Source: Excoecaria cochinchinensis
Taxonomy: Eukaryota; Streptophyta; Magnoliopsida; Malpighiales; Euphorbiaceae
DNA: 64,000 nucleotides
Direction: 5' to 3'
Assembly (NCBI GenBank): GCA_947683425.1
Contig: CANTUQ010000060.1
Coordinates: 1,116,001-1,180,000, forward strand
The position numbers and the translations under genes are program-made. This document shows positions 13,510 to 25,100 of the stretch, one piece after another; the stretch's first letter is position 1; the number at the start of each line of letters is the position of its first letter. Under the pieces are notes generated by a model. The model was given only the letters and a program-made list of their open reading frames with translations. It did no database searches and was not told the DNA's origin.

Positions 13510-13532
13510 GATATATATATATATATATATAT
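13510..13532. repeat. (AT)n microsatellite
   Basis: Uninterrupted AT dinucleotide run of about 11 units. Confidence 0.85.
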
Positions 13533-14243
13533 TAATTATGACTAATATACGAAGTTATGAATATGAACTCTCTTATATTTTTTTGTAATTGTATTATGAA
13601 GTAACGAAGTACTCTTATATTAAATAAATAAATAAATATAAGTAAATTTTATTCATTAACTAATTTTTTTAAAAAAAAAAGTGTGAAAAAAGAAAAAATC
13701 CATTTCTATGAATCGAAGAAAAAACTGGCAGAGTAAGCAGTAGAGTAAAGTGGCTCGAAGAACAAATAAAAATCAAAAATTTGAATCCTTTACCAGAACA
13801 AAATAATTTTCTAATTTCTTCGCTTTAATTGTCCCAACCACGCATAAGGGACGACCACGGTTGTCGTTACCCGCTCTCTCTCCACCGCTATTCATCATCG
13901 TTATTCAACTTTTAACAGTCGTTAAAACGGTAAGGCTCTCCCCTCTCTTTCCATCTTTGTTTTGTTTGGTTTTCGAGAAATTTGATCTTATATGCGTATC
14001 AAAGGTATAATCTTTTTAATCTACTCTTAACAATTCCAGGGACTAAATCCAATTTTTCTTTAGCCATTATTTAGGGTTTTATTCTCGGGCTCTATGGCAT
14101 AATAATTGTTCTCTGTGAAGTTATCAATTCCTATTTTTTTCCTTTTCAGTATCTGTGGTTGGACCACCAAATTCTTTTGGCACCAAACTTCAGCGAAGAA
14201 AAGAGTTGGCGATTTCTTAGTTGGAGCAATTCGCTTTGCATTC

Positions 14244-17200
14244 ATGGATGAATCCAGTAGTTCGGATACGAAGCTCGCGTGGCTTTGGGCCATTGAATAT
14301 CTAGCAAGTTTCCCGCAAATTGACCCTTCAATTTTACATGGTATGCACTATGTTTCATGTTTTTATGAATTATTTGATTTATTGTGTATATCTTGTTGGT
14401 ATGAATTTTATGTATCTCAATGTAATTGCTGTTTAGTAGGCATTTATGGTTTGATTCTACAGTAAGAGTTTGAGGTTTCTTAGGGTTAATTTCTTCCAGA
14501 TTTGATTGATGAGGCTCCAGAAGGATTACCTGAGGATTTGGGGAAGAGCACAAGGGAAAGGGTTGCCTTGAGATGCATGGAACATTTGTCTTCTTCCAAT
14601 AATGTAGTTGCAAAAAACGGTCCTTCTGCAGCAAATCTAAAACATACATTTGACGTGTCCGAGAGTTGTGAAGATGTGCTCCTATCCATACTGAAAGAGG
14701 TGATTCTTTTTTTACTTTTGGCTTTGATTTACTAAGAATTTGGTCAGGAAAAAAAAAGGTTGAGCAATTATACTGTTCCTATAGTTTATAATTGATGAAG
14801 TTACTATTGAGATGTTAAAAAATGGATTTTATATTGCCAGACATCAGTTTCAGATTTGAGAATGGCTACACCAGATCTGCTGAAGTGGGATGTGCAACCT
14901 TTTATCATGAACAAAAGAACTTCTATGCCAAAATGTGCTTTAGAACAGGTAATTGGCGATTTCTGTATTGCATTATGCCTGCAGAAGTGGTAAAAGATTG
15001 CTGTTGCTCATTTACTATGCATAATTGCCTCTTTTCTTGTTACAAACAGATGAAGGATGCAATTCTTGAAGGTTCCAATTCATATCCTGCTTCTGTAGTA
15101 GAAGCTAGTGGTCTGATGCATAAGGATGTAGAAAGCGATGGAATCCCCTTGGATAGCAGTCGTAGGATTGATAGTAATGGCACCGACACCCGAATTATGG
15201 CACCAGAAGGGAGCCCTATTTCTTTGCCGCTTGAAAATAACCAGGGAGTTATGGGAGATTATTCTCATCATCAAAATTTATTACCCATGAAAAGGAATGA
15301 AAATTATCTGGCTAATGAAAACCATGCCTGTAATCTGGAAGACCAAGGTGGTATAGATGATGGTGATCTCCATTTATGTTCTAAGAGGCTTAAGTGCAAT
15401 GCTTCGAATGTTAATGAACCTAGGGAACAAATTTTAGATCCCCAGTATGGTAAGTTGGTAAAAGAATCTTTCAAAGAGATGATTGGAGGTACAGAGAAAG
15501 AAAGTTTGCCTGTGGAAAGAGAATCTCAGGGGAGAGGATTGGGCGAATGCAAGTCTGTGGAGAATGGGCATAACAAGTTTGTTGCCTCTGAAAGGAATGG
15601 GAGAAGCCCTGATGCTGATGCTATAGATGCAGTCCAGCATAATCGATGTCACAGTGCTGATGGTGCCAACAAAATGCCCCAAAGTTCATGTGGAGATGGA
15701 TGCTTCCAAGATGTCTTGGCGGGTAAAATCAATGAGAACAGTGCACCTTCCATGAGAACCCTACAAGAAGTCTCTGTTGATAGCACCAGAGATAACAGTG
15801 ATTGTGGCAATCATAAAAAATTACCAAATGCTATTTCTTCTAGTGGATTCCCCAGAGAGATGACTGTTGAAAGTTCTGAAGATAGTACTCAGCATCTTTC
15901 CGAGGAAGACACATCAAATGGTGATGATGACTATCATTTTGAGAAGTTTGATGTTGCCGTGCAGAGGAGTCATTTCCTGAGTTCTCGATGCACGTTAAGT
16001 CATGCTTCCTTATCTGACTGGACAGAGCTAGATCTTTGTGTAATATGTAGCGAAGATGCTCAGTTGTTGGTTTGTAATGCTGTAGGTTGTCCACTGGTGG
16101 TTCATGACAAGTGCTTGGGTTGCTCACCAAAATTTGATAAGAAGGGAAACTTTTACTGCCCATTTTGTGTATATGCCTATGCAATCGCGAAGTACATAGA
16201 AGCTAAAAAGAAAGCGGCTGCAGCAAGGAAGGAACTGCTTACATTTATTCGTCAATTTCCTGAGGGATTGCATAGCAAAGAACATCATGTTTTAAAGCAG
16301 AATAGAGATGAGGTTCTTCCCGACAAAATCCATGAGAGTGAGAATTTGAGAGAGAAAGATTCTTATCAAACAATTAATGCAGAGCATGCATATAAAGTCA
16401 ATGACCAGCTTGGGGAGAAGAAAGGGGAGAATGAACCAGAAGAGCCTATAGTATTACATACTAATGTGAATTTGATGCATGGAGAAGATGAGCCGGATGT
16501 AACTCATGTGAGAAGTTCTATTTCTCCTGGAGTAAAGGAAAGTGAAAGGACTGATCTTGAGTGTCCATCTGCCAGGGGACATGACAGACAAGACCAAGCT
16601 TGTTCTGACTCAAAATGCAACATTAGTAATGCATCGTCTAAAAACAAAAAGATTCGTTCTCTGAAGCAAAGAGAACCTGGAGTAATTCAGAAGGAAGGTT
16701 TAGAGCAACAAAGTAGTGATATGCTAGAAAAACCTGTTTGTGCAGATAATGTTGATGAAGGAAGAACCAGCAGTGCGGAAAATGAGGAAAATGAAGTCTC
16801 CAATCACTCCCTAAGATTACGAAGGACAGAGAAGCAATAGTGAGTTTTTGGTTGTTCTCAATAATTCAAAAATGATGCATGAATTATTAGCATGTTTCCT
16901 TGTCTTTTTTTTTTAATTATCTTTAATTATTTTCAGAAGAACTCTTAACAAATTGGGTTTACAGTTCTTGATCTTTTCTTTTTTTGTGTTCATTACTTAT
17001 TAAGCCAAATTCAGACTTGCTATTTAGGAAGTACTACAATTTTGATTTCAGCTACATGTAACCCGCATTGATTTCAGCTACAAGTAAATGTAAATTCTAT
17101 TTTGACGTGCAGTACATACCCAGCAATACCTCAGTTGAGGCGAAAGAAAGTTCCATGGACAGTTGAGGAGGAAGAGATGCTCAAGGTACATGATTTGCAT

Positions 17201-17704
17201 GACAGTTATAACTTGACCTCCTTTTATGTGTCATTAATTGTGTGGCTTCAGTAAATTATAGAGTGAAAATATAAATATTTAAATCTAACCTCACTGTCTT
17301 TGTGCGTGTGTAGAGATATTTGAAAATGATAGATCTTCTGTTAGCCTGTTTTTCATTTTAGCAAAGGAGATGAAAATACCCACGAAAATAATTGCTGTGT
17401 AGCTTTATCAGTTGACAAAACAAAATGCTTTTTCATTTTAGTTATTTGTAAGCTACTAAATATAAAATATCTGATTTTTTTTTTCCAAAATTTTCCCCCC
17501 AGTTTTCTTTAGTATAATCGGTATTGATGGATCCTTTTATTGCTACAGGATGGAGTGCAGAAATTTTCAACTATTAGTGAGAGAAGTATTCCATGGAAGA
17601 AAATCTTGGAGTATGGGGGTCCAGCATTTTGGAGTGGCCGTACTCCGATGGATCTTAAGGATAAATGGCGGAACATGTGTAAAGGAAGTCCGAAATGCAG
17701 ATAG
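14244..17704 (+). CDS. PHD-finger and Myb/TRF-like nuclear protein, 807 aa
   Basis: Six exons join in one frame: 14244-14340, 14500-14699, 14841-14948, 15050-16839, 17113-17185 and 17549-17704 (TAG), a total of 808 codons with the stop. A PHD finger spans about residues 465-508: CVIC, CNAVGC, HDKC and CPFC give the Cys4-His-Cys3 ligand order. Near the C-terminus (about 740-805) is a single Myb domain with PWTVEEEEML, then IPWKKILEYG and DLKDKWRNMCK; the last block is the recognition-helix signature of telomere-repeat-binding-factor-like Mybs. The middle (about 140-450) is acidic, serine-rich and probably disordered; a basic alanine/lysine helix follows the PHD. The family suggests a chromatin reader that also binds DNA, acting in the nucleus; the target is unknown. 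The fourth intron's donor GTGAGT begins inside an in-frame TAG, so intron retention would end the protein before the Myb domain. Confidence 0.88.
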
Positions 17705-18937
17705 TAATTATAGGGACACTACAATCAAGTCACATTCTGGAAAAAGATAGGTTTGCTTGCTCGGTAAATATATGTTTTATCAGTTGGCCCCATGTTATCA
17801 ACGTCAAAATCACAATGTCGGAAGTTCTGGTAACTGGGGTTGCATTCTTCTTGTGTCGGATCATACAAATGCCATAGATGTCTCAAGACAGGGCATGTTT
17901 TTTTATGGGATGACTGTTTTCCATCAAACATTGTGAAAAAATGGGGCTAGATATCCAGAACTCAGGTGTAGTTTCTATATCTCATATGTATAGTCTTTTT
18001 TCCTGTTAATGAAAAAGGGAATGTCAAGATTCTTTTCATGTTTGCTTTTATGAAAGCAATGTAGTTTTGGAGCCACGAAAATGATCTTTTCAAAAAACCA
18101 GGCTTGTGCGTATGTCTGGAGTCTAGATTGTTTCATCAATCATAAGATCTAAGTTACAGGTGGATAATTCACCTCGTATGGATTTTTTGTTCTTGTTTCC
18201 TCATTCTATCATCTCTCTGTGGATCTTTCCTCATGTTACCCAAAATCTGCATTGTTTATGCTTCTTTTTGTAATGATGATAGTAGAAACTTGTAGCCAGG
18301 CAGATTAATAAAGCTTTAAAAAGAAATTATATGCCTTGGTTACATTAGTTGTTTCTTTCAATTTATCATAAATCTCAAGTGTGAATCATCAAACATAATC
18401 TTTTTGTTCCTGTTTTGGATTTCTGATCCTAATTTGCATTATGAGCTCGCTGTCTCCATGATTATCAAATCATGACTATCAATTCAATTCATGCACCATT
18501 TTTAATTATTCGTTGTATGAAGTTTCTTTAATTCCTCCACCATCTCCCCCTTTTGCCAATTGGTTCTGAAGTTGTAGTGTTACTTACTTGTATTGATGCG
18601 ATGTTTTTGGCGAGAATTTCAGCTGATCCAATGGAACATTCTTTTTATCGCTAATTAAATATCTATTACTATCACTCCTTTTATCATCATCAAATCATCG
18701 TCAAAAATACATATGCATAATTTTCATTGTTTAATACGGGTAATTCATAAATTTCATTACCTTTTAACAAATTAATCGGAGTTATTTGACCTTTTAAATT
18801 TGTTAAAGTTACAAATAATATGCTATATACTAATAAAAACTATATAAAATGCTCCTAAAGCGACCAAAAATAAAATTGACCCTTTTTTCATATTATACCA
18901 TATGTCCATGTAGAGAGAACTTGATATTTTTTAGTAA

Positions 18938-19199
18938 GAGCATTTACAATGCTCTAAGAAATAAAGGACCTGTGACACTTTTTTGTGCAAGTAGGGACAA
19001 TTGGTTAAGTGAGAAAGTCTTGTCCCTTTTACTAAATTGTATAATTCAAAACTATTATAAAAATTTAATAAAAAAAAGTAATGCTTGATCACAAATGAAA
19101 TCATTAAAATCTTACTTTTATTTTGTGTGATGTGGCTCCAGATAATACAAAAGTGAGCTCCTCACAAATGGGCCTTATCCTCCACCATTGGATATGCTC
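18938..19199. mobile_element. Candidate MITE, about 260 bp
   Basis: The left end reads GAGCATTTACAATG and the reverse complement of the right end reads GAGCATATCCAATGG, which is the GAGCAT...CAATGG type of terminal inverted repeat widespread in plant MITEs. No coding capacity. The target duplication is not clear (TAA on the left, TAT on the right), so superfamily is unassigned. Confidence 0.5.
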
Positions 19200-19495
19200 T
19201 ATATAATATGTCACTCTAGCAATTTAGAGTGATATGTTAAAATGAGGAATTTATATATTATCCAATATTTAATTAATACATGAAAAAGATTTTCAAACTT
19301 CCTAATTAAATTTGATATAAAGTAAATTTATAAGTTGGATTAGATTTTATTTTTATATTTTGTGCAACTATATATGGGTGGATTACATGTCAGTGGAGAT
19401 TTTGGTTTTGGCAATTGATAGTAGACATGCAGGAAAATCACGAGTAGCTTATTCTAATTCAACAGCAAGTGATATATTTACTGGGTTTTTAGTAT

Positions 19496-19515
19496 GAGAG
19501 AGAGAGAGAGAGAGG
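19496..19515. repeat. (GA)n microsatellite
   Basis: Uninterrupted GA run in the upstream region of the AP2/ERF gene. Confidence 0.85.
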
Positions 19516-20176
19516 GTGACATGGGATAAAGGTGTGAAGGGTCTCTCAAGAATCAGGCGGTGAATGGCAGGACAACATGTGAAATATGGCTCGTGAAAGT
19601 TAAAAATGTTGGAGGTGGATTACAATTTCTTATTTATATTTCATCCATGATGGACAATCGGTTTTCAATTAACATTATCATTTTCTGTGTTTAGAAATAT
19701 TATTTTTCTACATCAGCATCATTACATAGTAAAATCAGTTTATATTTACTTGGACCTCAAAAACTTACATTGCAGTCAAAGGATTTTCTAATTAAGCTCA
19801 ACATTGTTATTTAGGCGACGATTAAAAACTCATTTGGCTAATATAATACTAGAGAATTTGATAGCATCAACTAGAATTAGATTTCTAATTCACTTATCCT
19901 AAGCATTCAAACACATGCCAAATTATGTTTATTAATGCATGTCAATTCCTTCAATTCACAACCCATCATGCACCCAAAAATCTTATAAATAAATAAGGAT
20001 TTGAAATTGGTAATTTTGAGACTCACTAACGGTCACATGGGCATGAAAATTTCCCATATAACGTGATAACATTTAAAACCAAACTGCACTTTCACTCCCT
20101 ACAAATGCCCGCGCCTTTCTCCAACTCCTAACACTAACAGTAACACTCTTCACTTGCCTTACTCTTCAAACTCCCA

Positions 20177-21031
20177 ATGGAAAATTGCAGAAAATCTCCA
20201 TTGAAGCCATGGAAGAAAGGCCCCACCAGAGGCAAAGGTGGCCCACAAAACGCCATGTGCGAATACCGAGGAGTTCGCCAAAGAACTTGGGGCAAATGGG
20301 TTGCTGAAATCAGAGAACCAAAGAAGCGAACCAGACTTTGGTTAGGTTCTTTTGCTACTGCTGAAGAAGCTGCCATGGCTTACGATGAAGCTGCTAGAAG
20401 ATTGTACGGACCAGACGCTTATCTAAATTTACCTCATCTTCATCCTCACTATCCTTTAAACTCCAACTCACAAAAACTGAAATGGATTCCTTCCAAGAAT
20501 TTCATTTCCATGTTTCCTTCTTGTGGTTTGCTTAACATTCATGCTCAGCCTAGTGTTCATGTTATCCATCAAAAGCTTCAAGAATTCAAGAAAAATGGAG
20601 TTTTTGCTCAATCCTCTAATGATAGTAATGTTTCTTCTTCTGATTCAAGAAATGAACTTTCTATCATTTGTGATAAAACCCATTTAGAGAAACCTTCAAT
20701 TGTAGAGAAAGAAGTGGAAATAGTATCAGAAAATATGGTGCGATATGGAGATGAGGAGAAACCACAGATTGATCTAAATGAGTTCCTTCAGCAACTGGGA
20801 ATACTTAAGCAGCCAGAAAGCAATGTTCATTCCACAGTGCAAGAATCTTTATTGAAAGATGATGATGATCAGGAGAATCTTGCAGCCATGGCAGAGAAGA
20901 GTTTCAATTGGGATTCACTTATTGAAATGGGTGGCGATCATCTGGGAGAAGGAGCAGGATCAAGTAGTAGTTTCCAAGTTTTTGATGTCCAAGAAGAAAT
21001 GGATTTTCCTGCTTCTATTTGGAACTTCTAG
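20177..21031 (+). CDS. DREB2F: AP2/ERF transcription factor, DREB subgroup A-2, DREB2F-like, 284 aa
   Basis: Intronless, as usual for DREB genes. One AP2 domain spans about residues 29-86 (YRGVRQRTWGKWVAEIREP to LYGPDAYLNLP), containing the WGKWVAEIR and AAMAYDEAA blocks that contact the GCC-core/DRE motif. The N-terminus has the basic KPWKKGPTRGKGGPQNA stretch found in DREB2 proteins, a likely nuclear signal. Downstream, WIPSKNFISMFPSCGLLN, the IDLNEFLQQLGIL block and an acidic FNWDSLIEM tail match what I recall of Arabidopsis DREB2F (At3g57600); the acidic tail is a probable activation region. DREB2 proteins bind the dehydration-responsive element and act in drought, heat or salt responses; whether this member does is inference. 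A frame at 20859-21080 in another phase is a shadow. It is convergent with the helicase gene on the other strand. Confidence 0.92.
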   Translation: MENCRKSPLKPWKKGPTRGKGGPQNAMCEYRGVRQRTWGKWVAEIREPKKRTRLWLGSFATAEEAAMAYDEAARRLYGPDAYLNLPHLHPHYPLNSNSQKLKWIPSKNFISMFPSCGLLNIHAQPSVHVIHQKLQEFKKNGVFAQSSNDSNVSSSDSRNELSIICDKTHLEKPSIVEKEVEIVSENMVRYGDEEKPQIDLNEFLQQLGILKQPESNVHSTVQESLLKDDDDQENLAAMAEKSFNWDSLIEMGGDHLGEGAGSSSSFQVFDVQEEMDFPASIWNF

Positions 21032-22114
21032 CTTAGCAGGAAATAATATTTTTTTGTCGCCACTTCAGTTAATTAATTAATACTTCAGTTTTGCTTTATA
21101 TTATCTACTGCAGGTCTTAATATAATTAGTAGCATTCAAGCTAGAAACCTTTGAACTTTGACCATGAGAAACAGAGAGAGAGAGAGAGAGAGAGGAGGGA
21201 AATTCACTTATTAGTGCAGTTTTAGAGTGAGTTGAACCAGTTGCATTAACTAAACAATGTTATTTGTTTTGTACTTTCACAAATTTCTTCTAGCTTGACT
21301 AGGCATATTCACAAAATAAAAAATCACAAGCTATCTATGGAATTTTATTATGTTTACTACTAAAGCATTACAAATAGCATTATTTAGCATGATCCTATGA
21401 AATATAAGTGCAAAAGTAGGAAATTATGGTTTTGGCTAAAGATCACTCTCTCCAAAAGAAAGTTGAGATCTGAAGTTTTGGCTAAAGCAGGCACTGAACA
21501 GTGTTAGCAATAGTAGATTAATTCGAGCAGAAAAGAGAAAAGACAGATGCTCCACGTGAAGCACCAAATTACATGGAAAAAAAAAATACTTCCTTTTTTC
21601 TGAAAATCTTGTATAAGATCTTTGGCATTTTCTTATGATTGATGAAGATTATGATAAGGTATCCTTTCTCTTTGCTTTTTTCTTTTTTTCCCTTGTTTAA
21701 ATGAGGAAGTTCAAATCTCAACTGTACAGTCAATGAGTCAAAATCATCAAGCTTACTGGCTTTTGGTACACAATTCCATACCTAATTCTTCTTGTGACGA
21801 GAAAAAAACTTTTGAAATCTGTTGACTGCTTGTGATGCAAAATACAAAATCTGGATAACATTGTCAAAATGTCTCACAATTCTTTTTTATGGCTACCAAC
21901 GTTATGGTTGACAGATCTTAGATTTTGTTTTGCAAGCATTATTTATTCCAATTAATTTTGCAATAAATAATGCCAACCAAAAGATAAATATATAAATTTC
22001 CTAGAGACTTGTCAGATTTATTTTGCTAGAACCACACCTCTGGAAACATATCCCATAAACAGCTGTTCAATGACCTCTGGTACAGCTGTGAAAAGCAACT
22101 CTGTGGATCTTCAC
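21032..22114. other. Convergent intergenic region between DREB2F-like and helicase genes
   Basis: Both genes end into this 1.1 kb stretch, which should hold both 3' untranslated regions. It contains an (AG)n run at 21173-21194. No further gene is seen. Confidence 0.5.
21173..21194. repeat. (AG)n microsatellite
   Basis: Eleven AG units in the region after the DREB2F-like stop codon, probably within or near its 3' untranslated region. Confidence 0.85.
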
Positions 22115-25100
22115 TTATTCGTTCTGGTATTCAGAGGCACTTAGATACTCACCATGCTCCTCAAAATATTCAATTAATCGTTTTAAGAATCCATCACTAC
22201 TCACTGTCTCCGTGTCACAGACGAGGCAGCACTGTCTTCTTGCTCGGGTCACAGCCACATTCATTCTCCTGTGGTCACTTAAAAATCCAACCTGAAAAGT
22301 TCAGGCAAACTTATGAGTACAAATGTTAAATATGCTGTGATTCTAAGATTTATGACATCAAAAATATAGAAAAAAAAATGAGAAACGAGCAACAAAATGC
22401 CTGCAATACCTCTTTCTTTGAATTTGAACGAACCATTGAAATAATAATAGCTTCCTTCTCTCGGCCTTGGAAACCATCTACTGTTGAGATTTCCACATCC
22501 CTAAGCTTATCTTCATTGCTCCTTAGCATCTTCAACAAGACAACCTGCAGTACTGGTTGCATTATTATATAAGTAAAATCAATCTGATCGGAAAAACGCC
22601 ACATACCATGTAAAGACTAACTAGCAATTTAAGCAATAGCGAAACACATATCAACTTAATCACTAAATCATAGGAAAAATTATGTACCTGTGCTGCATAT
22701 GGGCTAATTATACCAATATCAGAAGCCTGTACTCCACTTTGAATAAGTCTCTTAGCATGGGCCACAGCAACCTCAGCTTCTCCTTCATTCAACGTGCTAT
22801 CTTCTTCATCTTTCTTTTCTTCCATGTCACATCTGAACCATAATAGCATATTAGCATGAACTAATTAAGATTCTTCTTTTTTAATCCTTGTATAACAACT
22901 TAGAGACTTGTATAAATCTTTTGGATTTGTTCAATAGCTTTTCCTCCTAATATTAAACTTTTCATGGAATCAATTGAGTTTGATTTCAATCTTATTTTCA
23001 TTGAGTTAGCCGTTAATATTTCAAGAGATAGGCATAAACCATCTTGGAAATAAGAGTCATTTCATGAAAATGCTGCAGCCACTCTCAGAAACAAGTGTTA
23101 TTACGCAGATGGTTTATAATACATACCCAGCAATGTCTATGAGAAGAAGGTTTGATTCTGTGGAAGAAGACTTCTTTATGCCCTCATGATCAAAAAGCAT
23201 ATGTGCAGCAACACTAGCATGGGCCTTGATCTAAAATAATCATTTAATATATAAGAATAAGAACAAGAAAATGGAAGAAAAAGAAGCCAAATAATGATTA
23301 AAAAACTTATCCTGCCCATGTAATTAACTTTCTATTTTACCAACAACTTTACTAGGAATCCAATTTACATAGAAAGATTTCAGCACCTTACTATCGTACA
23401 GCTCCTTAGATGACCAGTTCATTATAAGCTCATTCATGCGGTACTGGACAGTGAGCATAGATGTAACTTCATCTCCATACAGGTCTGCAAGGCGTTCAAA
23501 GAGGGTTCTTCCTAAGCCTTTCTTCTCAGCCTCAACACTTTGGATGGTTGGAGGAAGCTGAAGATGATCTCCCGCAAGTATACACCTTGAACCCTGGAAG
23601 CATGATCATAGCTCATTATTTAATGCTTGAAGTGTTAATTCATGCTCAACATTCTAGATTGAACCAAATCATAACAGGTGACATTTTGTTATTCTCAAAT
23701 TTCATTAAGAACCCATTAAGGAAGAGCACAAACAGACACTCCGTTAACTCCAATCTATCCTTCAATACCTTGTTCTTATTACAAGGTAAGAACCACATAA
23801 ACATTTATATGATATGCAACTCAACTACACCTCAGCCCCAATTAGTTGACTTTGCAACATGCAGGTCAGGGAAACAAGTCAGTTTATCACATTTCCATCT
23901 TAAACAATTGCTTTCAACTCTATTCACGATGTCTGATATGCGCATTTTCTTGTTTAACATGTGTGACTGGATCCTGTACAAAACACTTATCAATCTAGCA
24001 GTCATCCACCACAAGCAGGTATTAATTGAAGGTAAGCAAACTTTCGCATTCCCATGAATATAAATGCTGTAGTGCAGGTTATGGACAACAAAGTTACTTT
24101 TAATAAAGCAATCCAGCAAGCTATCTCAAGTGCCTGAGCAGCTTCATCAATGATCACCAAATCAAATGAAGTATTATCCAGCTTGTGAGATAATGCACCA
24201 GTCAAAGTTGTCAACACCACGTCTGCATTTTTAATGACATCTGTCACAGCTAGCTGCTGTCTTTTGCGTTCTTCTTTTGAAAGAGTCCTGAGCTCCCTTT
24301 GGATGTCCCTTCTTGTGCCTTTGTCCTTGGTTCTCAACAACTTCCCATTTAGTGCCTGAAGAAATTCACACCAGACATGTTTTTGGGAGATATAAGAATT
24401 TAATTAAATCATGCAAGTGCAAATGAAGCTCAATTTTTAAGAAACTTTGGAAAATGTAGCCTGCTGATGGCATGAAGTTAACTGAACTTGGTTCCCTTAT
24501 CGCAGCTGAAGCACAAGCTTACATGGCTACATAGCTTCTGCTTGTCAGGAGATAATTAGTTTGTAAACATTGAAGTTGTTACCTATGACACCTACCTTCA
24601 TTTCCTTCCTGATGTCATTTGCAAGAGCACTATTGTCCCCCTTTAGAACCTGAAAGCAAAGCAAAAAATACATAGTAAAAAATAAAATAAAAAACACCTA
24701 TCTAGAGGTAATGAGCTAATATTTAGAGAAACACAGTTATGATGTTATGCAATACATGCATGAAAAATATTCCATCTAATTTGATGAGTGGGTAGCAAAG
24801 AAAACAAAACAATGCTCCCATCCACATCAACAAATTTAACAGATATATAACAAGGAAAAGTTTGAAAATTTAACAATGCAACAAAGGCTTTTCCAAGTAT
24901 ACACTTATCATTGCTACCATCATATGCTAGCCCATAAAAATGGATGATTAAATACTTATCTGACAACTAAATGATAATAAAATCCAATTACTTCCTCAGA
25001 AAAAGTGAGTGAATAAAGATTGTTATCAGTATCACCATATGCTCACAGAAGTAAAGCTTGACATATTCCCAGCATAAAGAGGTGGAGAAGCAAGCATGTA

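Larger units (their letters stand above)
10214..14243. other. Intergenic sequence and the 5' leader of the PHD-Myb gene
   Basis: About 4 kb without a supportable coding exon. It holds the perfect 52-bp tandem duplication at 10899-11002, long AT-rich tracts (11800-13650), an (AT)n run at 13510-13532 and, near the end, a GC-richer zone at about 13840-13940 that probably marks the promoter and transcription start of the next gene. A donor-like GGTAAGG near 13930 and an acceptor-like TTTTCAG near 14148 suggest an intron in the 5' untranslated region. Confidence 0.5.
17705..20176. other. Intergenic sequence up to the DREB2F-like gene
   Basis: About 2.5 kb. It contains the 3' untranslated region of the PHD-Myb gene, a candidate MITE (18938-19199), an (AG)n run at 19496-19515 and the promoter of the AP2/ERF gene. 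I see no unambiguous TATA box close to the latter. Confidence 0.5.

Noticed and set aside
14822..15049. In-frame upstream extension of the long PHD-Myb exon
   Set aside because: The frame reads through an intron (14949-15049). Splicing from 14948 to 15050 gives a consistent product, and the exon at 14841-14948 is used in a different frame.
23548..24119. Frames on both strands between helicase exons 10 and 11
   Set aside because: They lie mostly in an intron; only 23548-23593 and 24098-24119 belong to helicase exons, in other frames.
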